NCBI RefSeq assembly: GCF_003955735.1
Contig: NZ_CP034464.1
Span: forward strand, 3,100,001-3,164,000
Reading direction: 5' to 3'
Length of the DNA stretch: 64,000 nucleotides
DNA from: Undibacterium parvum
Lineage (GTDB): Bacteria > Pseudomonadota > Gammaproteobacteria > Burkholderiales > Burkholderiaceae_D
The notes under the pieces were generated by a model. The model ran no database searches. It worked only from the letters and a program-made list of their open reading frames with translations, and was not told the origin of the DNA. Below, one piece after another: positions 34,906-44,223 of the stretch. Made by a program: the position numbers and the translations under genes. The stretch's first letter is position 1. Every line of letters begins with the position of its first letter.

Positions 34906-36815
34906 CATATTTGCGTGTTTTCGCTTATACAGCTGCTTTGTTGTTGCTTGTGCCAAGCAGCCAGGTTTGGTCTATGCCATTCACGCTGGCAGCCGCGCCG
35001 CCAGAAAGTAGCAGCGCGGACAACGTACCCCCCATCTTCAATGCAGAAAAAGCAGATGAAACTGCGAGCTTAACGCCAACTGCAGACGAGGCTGATCCAG
35101 ACCTGGAACAAGACCAAATTCTCAGTGCGAACTCCAAGCTGACACGTTTTCGAATAGGGCAAGCCGATGATGAGTGGCAAGGTCTATTGGTCGAGCACAT
35201 CCCTGAACTATCCAAATCTGCCGATGCCCTTACTTTGACACCGGGCGTCTTAAAAAGAATACGCAATGCAATTTCGTCGATTCTTGCAACCGAGGGATAT
35301 TTTTCTGTTGTCGTCAAATTCGAAAAAGAACGTGACAATGCCAAGCTGATTTTGGTCAATATCGATGCAGGGCAACGCACTACGGTGCGGTCTTTTAATA
35401 TTCAGTTTAGCGGAGCTTTGGCTGATGCGGTGAATGCCGGGTTAGCTAAAGAAGTCGCACGCCGTGATAGTTTGATCAAAAAATGGTTGCTGCCGCAAGG
35501 CACTGCTTTTCGTGATGCCGAATGGGGCCGTGCGAAAATCAAGCTACTGGATAATCTACGGGATGAATCCTATGCAGGCGCAAAAATTGAAGACAGCAGC
35601 GCCACCATAGACGCAGAAAAATATACAGCGGTATTGGATGTGGCGGTTGCTAGCGGCCCCCCTTTCATACTTGGAGAAATGGCGGTCACGGGATTGCAGC
35701 GCTACCCAAGTTGGTTGCTGGACCGTTACTCACCACCCAAGGCTGGCGAGCCGTATTCAAGGGAGCGTTTGCTTGAGTTTCAAAGGGTGCTGCAAAACTC
35801 GCCGTATTTCTCTACCGTGGCGGTGAGTGTCGACCCAGATTCCAGCACGCCCGAGGCCGTGCCTTTGGATGTCAGCGTGATTGAGCGTCGCGCACGTGAT
35901 GTTGCGCTGGGCCTTGGTTATAGTACGAATACGGGTTTTAGATCTGAATTGACGTATAGAGATAGACACCTGTTTGACCGCGCCTGGGATTTGCGTAGCG
36001 CCCTCAGAATTGAGCAAAGGCGACAGCTTGCCTATGCCGATATTTATTTGCCACCGACCGCCGGTAATCAATTAGATTCCTTCGGCGTCTTGAATGATCA
36101 CACTGCTTTGAACGGCCTCGACACCACCCGTACGGCAATGGGAATAAAACGCACCACGACAAAAAATAAATTGGAGCAGCGCCTTGGTCTGAATCTAACT
36201 TTCGAAACCAGCCAGTTGGACGGTGAACTTGCCGAAAAAAATCGTGCTCTGGTCGCTTCTATAGGGTGGACCTGGCGCGATGTGGATAATAATTTTGCGC
36301 CGCGTAAAGGCCAGATCGCCTTATTCGATTTGGCGGTCTCAGAAAAGGCAGTTTTTTCTGATCAACGCTTTATTCGTGCCTACGGAAAATATCAACGTTG
36401 GATACCGGTGGGCGCGCGCGATGGCATCATCTTGCGTGCTGAGTTGGGCCAGGTTTTTTCTGAAGGCTCGGATGGTATTCCCGAGGATTATTTATTTCGT
36501 AGCGGCGGTAGTACGACGGTGCGTGGCTATCCTTACCAAAGCTTGGGCATACAACACGAAACGGGCGTCACTGGTGGTCGCGTGATGTCGGTCGCCAGCG
36601 CCGAATACGTGCATTGGATAGATGCTAGTTGGGGCAGCGCTGTTTTTATGGATGTCGGCGATGCAGCAGATACCTGGCGCGATTTTAGTGGCAAGCAAGC
36701 TTATGGCGTAGGCGCACGCTATATGACACCGGCCGGCCCTATCGCACTGGATCTTGCGTACGCCGCCAAGAAGAAAAAATTTGCGATAGATTTTTCTATT
36801 GCCATCGCATTTTAA
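34902..36815 (+). CDS. tamA: TamA-type outer-membrane beta-barrel (Omp85 family) protein
   Basis: The outer-membrane component of the translocation and assembly module, 637 residues. It has a signal peptide (hydrophobic about 8-24, cleavage near VWSM). About three POTRA domains follow (residues 45-310), with an acidic linker DEADPDLEQDQ before the first. The Omp85 barrel starts near DVALGLGYSTNTGFRSELTY. Barrel marks include the conserved loop motif LFRSGGSTTVRGYPYQSLG and the last strands AVGARYMTPAGPIALDLAYA and a C-terminal Phe (IAIAF). It starts with GTG inside the tolR stop and is followed by tamB after 14 bp. TamA with TamB is a known pair; its place inside tol-pal is unusual. Confidence 0.9.
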   Translation: MTYLRVFAYTAALLLLVPSSQVWSMPFTLAAAPPESSSADNVPPIFNAEKADETASLTPTADEADPDLEQDQILSANSKLTRFRIGQADDEWQGLLVEHIPELSKSADALTLTPGVLKRIRNAISSILATEGYFSVVVKFEKERDNAKLILVNIDAGQRTTVRSFNIQFSGALADAVNAGLAKEVARRDSLIKKWLLPQGTAFRDAEWGRAKIKLLDNLRDESYAGAKIEDSSATIDAEKYTAVLDVAVASGPPFILGEMAVTGLQRYPSWLLDRYSPPKAGEPYSRERLLEFQRVLQNSPYFSTVAVSVDPDSSTPEAVPLDVSVIERRARDVALGLGYSTNTGFRSELTYRDRHLFDRAWDLRSALRIEQRRQLAYADIYLPPTAGNQLDSFGVLNDHTALNGLDTTRTAMGIKRTTTKNKLEQRLGLNLTFETSQLDGELAEKNRALVASIGWTWRDVDNNFAPRKGQIALFDLAVSEKAVFSDQRFIRAYGKYQRWIPVGARDGIILRAELGQVFSEGSDGIPEDYLFRSGGSTTVRGYPYQSLGIQHETGVTGGRVMSVASAEYVHWIDASWGSAVFMDVGDAADTWRDFSGKQAYGVGARYMTPAGPIALDLAYAAKKKKFAIDFSIAIAF

Positions 36816-36829
36816 TTGAGTGAATTAGT

Positions 36830-39800
36830 ATGAGTAGCGCGCAAATCACTCCCGAAACCCAAAAAGAGAACGAGGTCAGCGTTGAGGTGAAGACCGCGAT
36901 GCGGGAGAAAAAAGGACGCGCTAGTGGCCAGGAAATTTGGTCGAACTTACCGAGCTACTTAATAAGATTCGCTTTGCTGCTGAGCTTGTTTATCAGCGTA
37001 TTAATGGTTACGTTCATCGGGCTATGTGCGACAGAGTCGGGCACTAAAAAAATACTGCAGTTGGCGCAATATACCAGTGGCGGCGCTTTAAGCATCTCCG
37101 GTATCAACGGTAGTCTGGCGCGACAGTTACAGATAGACGAACTTACTTATATTGATACTACCAGCAAGTTCAAAGCGAGCGGCATCAAATTGGAGTGGAG
37201 TCCTTGGGCTTTATTACACAGGCAGCTAGAGCTAGAGACGCTGCAGGTATCGTCGATTAAATTGGCCAGTGCGCCCGATCCAACCCCTACGCAAATACCA
37301 GAAAACTTGCAACTGCCAATAGCGCTACATGTTAAGAGCGCTGCGATTGGTAGTCTATTGATCGCTGATCTGCTGCCCGATGGCAATGAGCATGCGATCG
37401 TGAAATTGACTGCGATCACAGCAAGTCTGAACACGACTGAGTTCCAGCACAAAATAGCGGGCGCTGTAAGCTCTCCCTGGGGGGCTTTGCAATTGCAAAC
37501 CGTGATACAGACGAGTAAGCCTTTTAAGCTAAAAGGAGAATTTAGCTATCGCGGGCAACTCAATCCAGCTATGCCAAATTTAGGCATACAGGGTAGTGCG
37601 CAGGGTTCACTGCTGGAATTATCTCTGCAGGGCAAGGCCATTGCGGATCAAGCTGCGCAGAACCCGATTTCAGCCAAAAACGCTGTTTTGCAAGGTGGTT
37701 TCGAGACTGTGCTGGCGCCATTTGCTAGTCAGCCTATACGCTCTTTGCATGCCGATATCGCAGGCTTGAATCCTGCTGACTTTGCCAGTTCAGCGCCACA
37801 GGCACTTCTGCATGTTCGTGCAAATTTATCGGCTCAGCAAGTAAGACCCGTTGCAGAAAAAAAACCGGCAGTGGTGATGCCGCCGTTAGCCTTGATCGGT
37901 CATATCGCTATCGAAAATACTCAGCCGGCCAGGATAGATCAACAGGGCTTGCCTTTGCTGTCATTCGACTCTGATCTGCATTGGGATCAAAGTTTGATAG
38001 AACTCAAAGGGACGCAGTTAAAATTGCCAGGCAATGGCAAAGTGAGTGGAAACGCCCGCATACAATTAGCCGCAATTGGCTTGCCTTTGATTGAATCGCG
38101 CTTTGATCTGTCTGGAATTAATTTGGCTCAAATAGACAAACATATTCAAGCGAGCAATATATCCGGAAGCCTACAAGCACAAACTCGCAGCACAAATCAG
38201 GGCGACACAAATCAGGGCGACACAAATCAGGGCGACACAATTTTGACGCTGCAAACCCGCTTAACTGAGCCGCGTGCCAGTTTGAACGCCGAGGCCAGTT
38301 ATCATTTAAACGACGCCGCAGATGTGCTGAAGTTGGAGAAATTTGAGCTTCTTTCAGGTAGTGCACAAATGCGAGGGCAGGGCGAATTTAGTTTTTCAAA
38401 TAAGCAAAAATTTAATTTCCAAGGTGAATTGCGACGCTTTGATCCGGCACGCTGGATCGCTGGCCCAACTGGAAATATTGATGCAGATCTTTCAGTAATC
38501 GGACAGTTGCAAACTAAGCTGTCCTTGCAAGTGCAGTTGCCACGTTTGCAGGGGAGTTATGCAGGCCAGCCTTTGTCCGGCGTGCTGCAGTTAAATTTAT
38601 TGGAAAGTGCGGCCTTAGAAATATCAAAAATGGATTTGCACTGGGGTAAAAATAGCATCAGCGGACAGGGCATATGGGGTAGCGGGAAAGACGGTCTGCA
38701 ACTGAAACTCGATGCACCCGATTTGCCGGCCTTGTCTAGCCTGCTAGACATCAACCTGACTGGAAGTGCGCAAGCGGAGCTGCAATTACACGGGAAAATA
38801 TCCGATCCATCGGCTAAGTTGCATATCGCGGCGCAGGGCTTGGGAATAGAAAAGCAGCTACACCTGGCAAAATTGAGTGCGGATATCGATCTGGAAAACG
38901 CCCTGCAGGGTGGCATTAACGCGCAGTTGCAGGTGCAAGAAATTCGAACTAAAACTAACTCGGATAATGCCCAACTAGAGCAGAGTGTGGCTAATGCGGT
39001 GAAATCCGCTGAGCATAAAAAAACAGTTAAATTGCCGTTGTTGGCGGAACAAGCCTCAGTGACGATTAAGGGAAGGCGCGAGCTACATCAGATCGATGGA
39101 AATTTGCGTTTTAATGCCGCACGTCAGTTGCAGTTAAATGCAAGCGGTGGCGTGAAGATGGACCAGAGTAAACCGCCAATATGGGCGGGCCAATTGGAAC
39201 GCTTAAGTATTAGCGGACATCCAGATCTAAAGTTGGCTACACCGATGAGTATCGAGGCCGGCGCGCAATTACTTAAGCTGGGATCTGCGCAATTTGACGG
39301 TGCCTTAGGAAGCCTGGCGCTGGAAAAATTTGAATGGACACCAGGCCAGATGAAAACCCGCGGAAAAATTGATCATCTTAAAGTATTGGAGCTGGTCAAC
39401 TTAGTTAAGCCGCAGTCGGCCGTCGATGGGGATTTGCAAGTTGGGGTCAGTTGGGATCTGCAACTAAAAGATAACATACGTGGTGAACTTAACTTGCAGA
39501 GACAGAGTGGCGATGTGCGAGTCCGAGATGTTGATGGGACTGGTAAGCCTTTAGCTCTGGAAATGAAAGAGCTGCAACTTAGCCTGGCGCTGGGGGGCTT
39601 GATAGCGGGTACCGATGCTGAACGCCTTTCCTTGAAATTAGATGGTTCTGGAAAACTCCTGGGAAATTGGCATTTGAATGCAAATTCTCAAGTGAGCAAG
39701 AAAGATGAACGATGGGTACTGGCAAGCAATGCTGCTCTTGAAGGTAGGCTCAATGCTGACGTGCCTGATCTGCAATGGCTGGGGCCTTGGCTAAACCCCG

Positions 39801-41122
39801 GCTTAGCGCTCAAAGGTAAATTGCTGGTGGATGCAAGTTTGGCGGGTATACTTTCAGCGCCAAAATATCAGGCGCAGATAGATGGCCGCGATCTGGAAGT
39901 CGCCTTCGCATCGGAGGGGCTGCTGTTACCAAATGGCATACTCAGTGCGCAGTTGGATGAAAAGCAACTAAAGCTTAAGCAACTACAGTTTACTAATAAA
40001 ATTACTACTATGCCGCAGCATGCGAAGTTTCGTGACGCCAAGTGGCTAGGGCAAAAAGGCGAATTTAATGCAGCAGGGGAGATAGACTGGAGCAAGCAAA
40101 GCGGTAGTATAGAAGCAAAATTTCAGAAATTTCCAGTCTTGCAGCGTAAAGATCGTTGGCTGGTCGTCAGTGGTGAGACCAGTATTAAGCAAACTAGCGA
40201 TATCTGGGCTTTGGTCGGCAATATCACTACCGATGGCGCCTACTTTAAGTTGCCTAAATCGCCGCCACCTAGCCTCTCCAGTGACGTCATCGTCAAACGT
40301 GGTGCCGCAAGCAAAGCGCAAGCGGATAGCGCTGGTGAAGAGAAAAAAGCCATCAAGACGCGGGTAGATGTTAACTTTGATATGGGGGAACGCTTTGTGT
40401 TCACCGGTAGTGGCTTAGATACTGGCCTGGCGGGCAGCATACGCTTGCGCAGTAGCGATGGCTCGCCACTACAAGCGACAGGGTCGATACGAACAGTAGG
40501 CGGAGTCTACGAGGGATACGGTCAACAATTGGATATAGAGCGAGGGATTTTGAATTTTCAAGGCTCTCCTAGTAATCCTGGTTTAAATATACGCGCCTTA
40601 AGAACCGGTCTTGAAGTCGAGGCTGGTGTTGAAGTGGTTGGTACCGTTTCCTCGCCTCAAGTACGACTGGTGTCCGAGCCGGTGGTACCCGATGCGGAAA
40701 AATTGTCTTGGTTAGTTCTGGGACGCGGATCAAATCAACTGGGTGGCAGTGACGCGAGTCTACTGATGTCGGCTGCCAGTACAATTTTTGGTGGCGATGG
40801 GAGTCGCAATGTACCGCGTGAGATCGTCCAGGGTATAGGGTTTGATGAATTTTCTATTGGCACTGCCGATGTCGGTGGCGGCTCTAAACTACCAGCGCAG
40901 ACAGTGGCAGGATCTACCTCGGTAGGATCTTCATCCGGAGACCAGGTAGTGAGTGTTGGCAAGCGTTTGCTGCCAGGTTTGGTATTATCAGTGGAAAGAG
41001 GCTTGTCAGATGCCAGTGGTGCGGTTAAGTTAAGCTGGCAATTGACGCGACGTATCAGTGTAATTGCCCGGTCGGGTACAGAAGCATCGCTAGACGCCTA
41101 CTACACCTTTTCTTTTCATTAA
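36830..41122 (+). CDS. tamB: TamB-type inner-membrane-anchored translocation protein
   Basis: A 1430-residue AsmA-like, DUF490-domain protein that spans the periplasm as a long beta-taco and partners TamA in outer-membrane biogenesis or phospholipid transport. One N-terminal membrane anchor lies at about 46-68 (FALLLSLFISVLMVTFIG). Thereafter come repeated AsmA-like strands, then the C-terminal TamB domain (about 1080-1430) with GSGLDTGLAGSIRLRSSDG, GSIRTVGGVYEGYGQQLDIE and SWLVLGRGSN. The chain ends in ASLDAYYTFSFH. A run of three identical NQGDT units sits near residues 455-469. The length is typical. Downstream, 128 bp precede tolA. Confidence 0.92.
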   Translation: MSSAQITPETQKENEVSVEVKTAMREKKGRASGQEIWSNLPSYLIRFALLLSLFISVLMVTFIGLCATESGTKKILQLAQYTSGGALSISGINGSLARQLQIDELTYIDTTSKFKASGIKLEWSPWALLHRQLELETLQVSSIKLASAPDPTPTQIPENLQLPIALHVKSAAIGSLLIADLLPDGNEHAIVKLTAITASLNTTEFQHKIAGAVSSPWGALQLQTVIQTSKPFKLKGEFSYRGQLNPAMPNLGIQGSAQGSLLELSLQGKAIADQAAQNPISAKNAVLQGGFETVLAPFASQPIRSLHADIAGLNPADFASSAPQALLHVRANLSAQQVRPVAEKKPAVVMPPLALIGHIAIENTQPARIDQQGLPLLSFDSDLHWDQSLIELKGTQLKLPGNGKVSGNARIQLAAIGLPLIESRFDLSGINLAQIDKHIQASNISGSLQAQTRSTNQGDTNQGDTNQGDTILTLQTRLTEPRASLNAEASYHLNDAADVLKLEKFELLSGSAQMRGQGEFSFSNKQKFNFQGELRRFDPARWIAGPTGNIDADLSVIGQLQTKLSLQVQLPRLQGSYAGQPLSGVLQLNLLESAALEISKMDLHWGKNSISGQGIWGSGKDGLQLKLDAPDLPALSSLLDINLTGSAQAELQLHGKISDPSAKLHIAAQGLGIEKQLHLAKLSADIDLENALQGGINAQLQVQEIRTKTNSDNAQLEQSVANAVKSAEHKKTVKLPLLAEQASVTIKGRRELHQIDGNLRFNAARQLQLNASGGVKMDQSKPPIWAGQLERLSISGHPDLKLATPMSIEAGAQLLKLGSAQFDGALGSLALEKFEWTPGQMKTRGKIDHLKVLELVNLVKPQSAVDGDLQVGVSWDLQLKDNIRGELNLQRQSGDVRVRDVDGTGKPLALEMKELQLSLALGGLIAGTDAERLSLKLDGSGKLLGNWHLNANSQVSKKDERWVLASNAALEGRLNADVPDLQWLGPWLNPGLALKGKLLVDASLAGILSAPKYQAQIDGRDLEVAFASEGLLLPNGILSAQLDEKQLKLKQLQFTNKITTMPQHAKFRDAKWLGQKGEFNAAGEIDWSKQSGSIEAKFQKFPVLQRKDRWLVVSGETSIKQTSDIWALVGNITTDGAYFKLPKSPPPSLSSDVIVKRGAASKAQADSAGEEKKAIKTRVDVNFDMGERFVFTGSGLDTGLAGSIRLRSSDGSPLQATGSIRTVGGVYEGYGQQLDIERGILNFQGSPSNPGLNIRALRTGLEVEAGVEVVGTVSSPQVRLVSEPVVPDAEKLSWLVLGRGSNQLGGSDASLLMSAASTIFGGDGSRNVPREIVQGIGFDEFSIGTADVGGGSKLPAQTVAGSTSVGSSSGDQVVSVGKRLLPGLVLSVERGLSDASGAVKLSWQLTRRISVIARSGTEASLDAYYTFSFH
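38192..38236 (+). repeat. Three perfect 15-bp tandem repeats inside tamB
   Basis: ACAAATCAGGGCGAC occurs three times without mismatch, followed by a partial ACAA. It is in frame and encodes TNQGD units, adding or removing five residues per repeat without a frameshift. Identity at the base level implies recent expansion. Confidence 0.85.
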
Positions 41123-41250
41123 TGATACAAAAATGAATTGACATATAATTTCTTAACTATAAATATAAGTGTGATAGGCATGCAAATAGCAATTGATAAA
41201 ATTGCCTTAACGCACTTTTTTGAGTTTAAGATAAAACTAAATGGAACTAA
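41123..41250. promoter_or_regulatory. Gap between tamB and tolA, possible internal promoter
   Basis: A 128-bp AT-rich gap. TTGACA at 41138-41143 is a perfect -35 box, but the best -10-like hexamer at proper spacing is weak (AAATAT after 17 bases; TATAAG after 20). A separate promoter for tolA-tolB-pal-cpoB would make sense, because a 6.2-kb insert lies between them and tolQR. ATGGA at 41241-41245 is the modest Shine-Dalgarno for the GTG start. Confidence 0.35.
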
Positions 41251-42192
41251 GTGAATGTGGCTAGCTCTAATAATCTCATGACAAACTCTTCTTTAACAGC
41301 TTTGTCGCCTATGATTGGGCAGCGGCCCGTGCAATGGCAGTCCATCTCTCTGGCTGCGATGGTGCATGTGCTGTTGATCGTATTTCTTTGGGTTGGTGTG
41401 CAGTGGCAAAATAAGGAATCGACTGCAGTCGAGGCTGAGGTGTGGGATATGACAACGCGCGAGGCCGCGCCTTTACCAGTAATTGAAATGCAGCTAGAGC
41501 CAGAAAAAACGATCCCAAAACCAGAAAAAATTGTGACTAAAGAAGAACCTCTGGAAGATCCGGAAATCGCTTTGGCGCAAGAGAAAAAACGTAAACGTAT
41601 AGAAAAACAAAAGCAAGAGCAGGAATTAAAGCTGGAGCAGGAGAGGGAGAGGGAGAGGGAGAAGGACAAGGCTTTGAAGCTGGAGAAAGAAAAACTGGCT
41701 GAACAAAAGAAAAAACTTGAGAAAGTTGCGGAGAAATCTAAGCTCGACGAGGCCGAGAAGCAAAAACTAGCCGAACTGGCCAAGCAGAAAAGCAAAGAGC
41801 AGGCGTCTCGCGATAAAGCCTATGAAGAAAATATGCGTAGGCTGACAGGGCAGGCCGGTACTAGTGGTAGCGGCGGTAGTGGTGATGCCGCCAAATCGAC
41901 TGGAAATAACCGTGGCGATCCTAGTTACGCAGCACGTATTGCGGCCAAAGTGCGCTCGAATACAGTTTTTAATACCAGCGATAATTCAAGTAATAATCCT
42001 ACCGTAGAATATCGTATCGACCTATTGCCGGATGGCTCACTGCGTGGCGCTATTCGTAAATTAAAGTCCTCGGGCGTGCCCGCCTTCGATGAGGCGGTGG
42101 AGAAAGCAATAGAAAAATCATTGCCATTTCCACGCGATAAGTCTGGCGAGGTGCCGGCAAGTATTGTGTATGTTCATCGCATGAAAGAATAG
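41251..42192 (+). CDS. tolA: Tol-Pal system protein TolA
   Basis: Links the inner-membrane TolQR motor to Pal and TolB. It is 313 residues from the GTG at 41251; ATG at 41278 is an alternative start. A single membrane helix, SISLAAMVHVLLIVFLWVGV, lies at about 30-49, with the conserved His inside it. A proline-containing linker follows, then a long Lys/Glu/Gln-rich helical domain (about 105-205). The C-terminal TonB/TolA-like domain runs from SYAARIAAKVRSNT to SIVYVHRMKE. The antisense strand looks open because of the K/E-rich codons and is not a gene. tolB begins four bases after the stop. Confidence 0.95.
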   Translation: MNVASSNNLMTNSSLTALSPMIGQRPVQWQSISLAAMVHVLLIVFLWVGVQWQNKESTAVEAEVWDMTTREAAPLPVIEMQLEPEKTIPKPEKIVTKEEPLEDPEIALAQEKKRKRIEKQKQEQELKLEQEREREREKDKALKLEKEKLAEQKKKLEKVAEKSKLDEAEKQKLAELAKQKSKEQASRDKAYEENMRRLTGQAGTSGSGGSGDAAKSTGNNRGDPSYAARIAAKVRSNTVFNTSDNSSNNPTVEYRIDLLPDGSLRGAIRKLKSSGVPAFDEAVEKAIEKSLPFPRDKSGEVPASIVYVHRMKE

Positions 42193-42196
42193 ATTA

Positions 42197-43477
42197 ATGA
42201 AAATATTGTTGAAGACCTTAATGTTGAAGAGCCTATTGCTAAGCGTATTAGTGTTTACGACTGCGGCACAGGCACAATTGCGCGTCGAGGTTTCCGGTGT
42301 AGGTTCCACTCAAATACCGATAGCTGTAGCCAGTTTTTCGGATGAAGGTCTGGCGACTCAGCAGCTTAGTGCCATCATTAAAGATGATTTGACGCGCAGC
42401 GGTTATTTTAAATTGATAGACGGAGTTGGCGTTATCTCTGAAACGACTTCGGTGAATTTTGGGGACTTGAAATCACGTGGGGCCGAAGCCTTGGTCGTTG
42501 GTAGCGTACAAAGACTCAGCGATGGGCGTTTTGATGTGCGCTATAAATTACTCGATACCATTAAATCTTCCACGCTATCTGGTTTTGCTTTGGCAAGCAC
42601 GCCCGAAAATATGCGATTGACCGCGCATAGAATTTCCGACGATATTTATGAAAAATTAATCGGAGTGCGTGGCGCCTTCGCCACGCGGGTAGCTTATGTT
42701 ACCAAGGCGGGTAATCAATACCGTCTGGAGATTGCCGATGCTGATGGGGAAGGCGTGCAAGTTGCATTGCGCTCGAATGAGCCAATTATTTCGCCGGCCT
42801 GGTCACCTGACGGCACCAAGGTCGCGTATGTTTCGTTTGAAGCAAAAAAGCCTGTGGTCTATGTGCAAAACCTGATTACCCGTGAGCGCACCGTGGTTGC
42901 CAATTACAAGGGCAGTAACTCTGCGCCAGCATGGGCGCCTGATGGTAGTAAGTTGGCGGTATCCCTGTCGCGTGATGGCTTGACGCAGATTTATACTGTG
43001 AACGCCAACGGTAGCGGCTTGCAAAGATTGACTAGTTCTAGCGGAATAGATACTGAGCCGCAATTTTCTGCCGATGGTCAGTCGATTTATTTTCTAAGTG
43101 ATCGTAGTGGCGGGCCGCAGATTTACCGTATGTCCAGCTCAGGCGGAGATGCCAAGCGCGTGACTTTCGGTGGTTCTTACAATATCACGCCTCGTATCTC
43201 ACCGGATGGCAAAACTTTGGCGTATATTTCACGTCGTGAAGGTAAATTTCAGTTATATACTTTGGATCTAGCTAGTGGGCAAGAGCAAAGAATGTCAGAT
43301 ACCGTCAAGGACGAGTCGCCGAGTTTCTCTCCGAATGGTCGTTACATTATGTATGCCACAGAATCTGGACGTCGCGGTTCGCTGGCGGTAGTTTCTGTTG
43401 ATGGTAAAGTGAAGCAAAAGTTGACGGTGCAGGCTGGTGATATACGCGAGCCTACTTGGGGTCCCTTCATGAAGTAG
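42197..43477 (+). CDS. tolB: Tol-Pal system periplasmic beta-propeller TolB
   Basis: A 426-residue periplasmic protein with a signal peptide (cleavage after AQA, about residue 26). The N-terminal TolB domain (about 28-160) includes IAVASFSDEG. The six-bladed WD40-like propeller follows, with repeated PAWSPDGTKVAYVS, PAWAPDGSKLAVSL, PQFSADGQSIYFLSD and PRISPDGKTLAYIS motifs. It binds Pal and TolA and releases Pal from peptidoglycan during constriction. pal follows after 59 bp. Confidence 0.97.
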   Translation: MKILLKTLMLKSLLLSVLVFTTAAQAQLRVEVSGVGSTQIPIAVASFSDEGLATQQLSAIIKDDLTRSGYFKLIDGVGVISETTSVNFGDLKSRGAEALVVGSVQRLSDGRFDVRYKLLDTIKSSTLSGFALASTPENMRLTAHRISDDIYEKLIGVRGAFATRVAYVTKAGNQYRLEIADADGEGVQVALRSNEPIISPAWSPDGTKVAYVSFEAKKPVVYVQNLITRERTVVANYKGSNSAPAWAPDGSKLAVSLSRDGLTQIYTVNANGSGLQRLTSSSGIDTEPQFSADGQSIYFLSDRSGGPQIYRMSSSGGDAKRVTFGGSYNITPRISPDGKTLAYISRREGKFQLYTLDLASGQEQRMSDTVKDESPSFSPNGRYIMYATESGRRGSLAVVSVDGKVKQKLTVQAGDIREPTWGPFMK

Positions 43478-43536
43478 TCGGCAAGGTAAATTTTTTGTTA
43501 GTGTAGTTTTTGCTTGTAAATTAATAGGAGAAATAA

Positions 43537-44064
43537 ATGAATTTCAAAAATACTAGTCTCGCCCTGATCATTTCCAGTCTTGCTTTGATCACCGCTTGCA
43601 GCACACCAGTTAAACTCGATGACAAACCTGTCGTCGAAGACAAGTCAACAAAAGTCGTCACACCAGTAGACACGCGCACTGTTAGCCCGGTTGAAGCAAC
43701 TTCGGTCGATCCTTTGAATGATCCTAAAGGTATCTTGTCTAAGCGTAGTGTGTATTTTGACTATGATAGCTATGTGGTTAAGGATGAGTTCAAATCTTTG
43801 GTGGAGGCCCATGCTAAATATTTGTCCGCGAATAAAGGCCGTAAGATTTTAATTCAAGGTAATACCGATGAACGCGGTGGCCGTGAATACAATTTGGCTC
43901 TGGGTCAAAAACGTGCAGAAGCAGTCCGCAAGGCCTTGGCTTTATTGAGTGTGCCTGAAGCGCAAGTAGAAGCGGTTTCCCTGGGTAAAGAAAAACCTAA
44001 GGCCACCGGTAGCGACGAAGCCTCTTGGGCAGAAAACCGTCGTGCTGATATTGTTTATCAATAA
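43537..44064 (+). CDS. pal: Peptidoglycan-associated lipoprotein Pal
   Basis: A 175-residue outer-membrane lipoprotein. The lipobox is LITAC with Cys at residue 21. The C-terminal OmpA-like domain (about 65-175) has the peptidoglycan-binding loop IQGNTDERGGREYNLALGQ (Asp and Arg contacts) and ends in SWAENRRADIVYQ. AGGAG precedes the start. A perfect hairpin lies between pal and cpoB. Confidence 0.97.
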   Translation: MNFKNTSLALIISSLALITACSTPVKLDDKPVVEDKSTKVVTPVDTRTVSPVEATSVDPLNDPKGILSKRSVYFDYDSYVVKDEFKSLVEAHAKYLSANKGRKILIQGNTDERGGREYNLALGQKRAEAVRKALALLSVPEAQVEAVSLGKEKPKATGSDEASWAENRRADIVYQ

Positions 44065-44115
44065 TCGAGCCTCACTTGCTAGTGAACTCGGATAGCGTTT
44101 AAACGAGATCCATAT

Positions 44116-44145
44116 CGGGCTTTGCAGCTTCTGTTGCAAAGCCCG
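44116..44145. promoter_or_regulatory. 11-bp perfect hairpin between pal and cpoB
   Basis: CGGGCTTTGCA (44116-44126) and TGCAAAGCCCG (44135-44145) enclose an eight-base loop. No T-run follows (AATGCTATTG), so full termination is unlikely. It could stabilise the abundant pal mRNA or weaken read-through into cpoB. Confidence 0.5.
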
Positions 44146-44223
44146 AATGCTATTGTGCTGGCCTTCCTTTACGCAGTATTATCCCCCTCTACCTGTATCA
44201 AACTAATTGAAGCTTGAGCTGCT

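Noticed and set aside
38192..38236. Short regular repeats considered as a CRISPR array
   Set aside because: Units are contiguous 15-bp coding repeats with no spacers and lie inside tamB; no cas genes in the window.
41247..41795. Long open frame antisense to tolA (Ser/Phe-rich)
   Set aside because: It is the reverse complement of the Lys/Glu-rich TolA helix codons (AAG/GAG give CTT/CTC); composition is low-complexity and no start signals exist.
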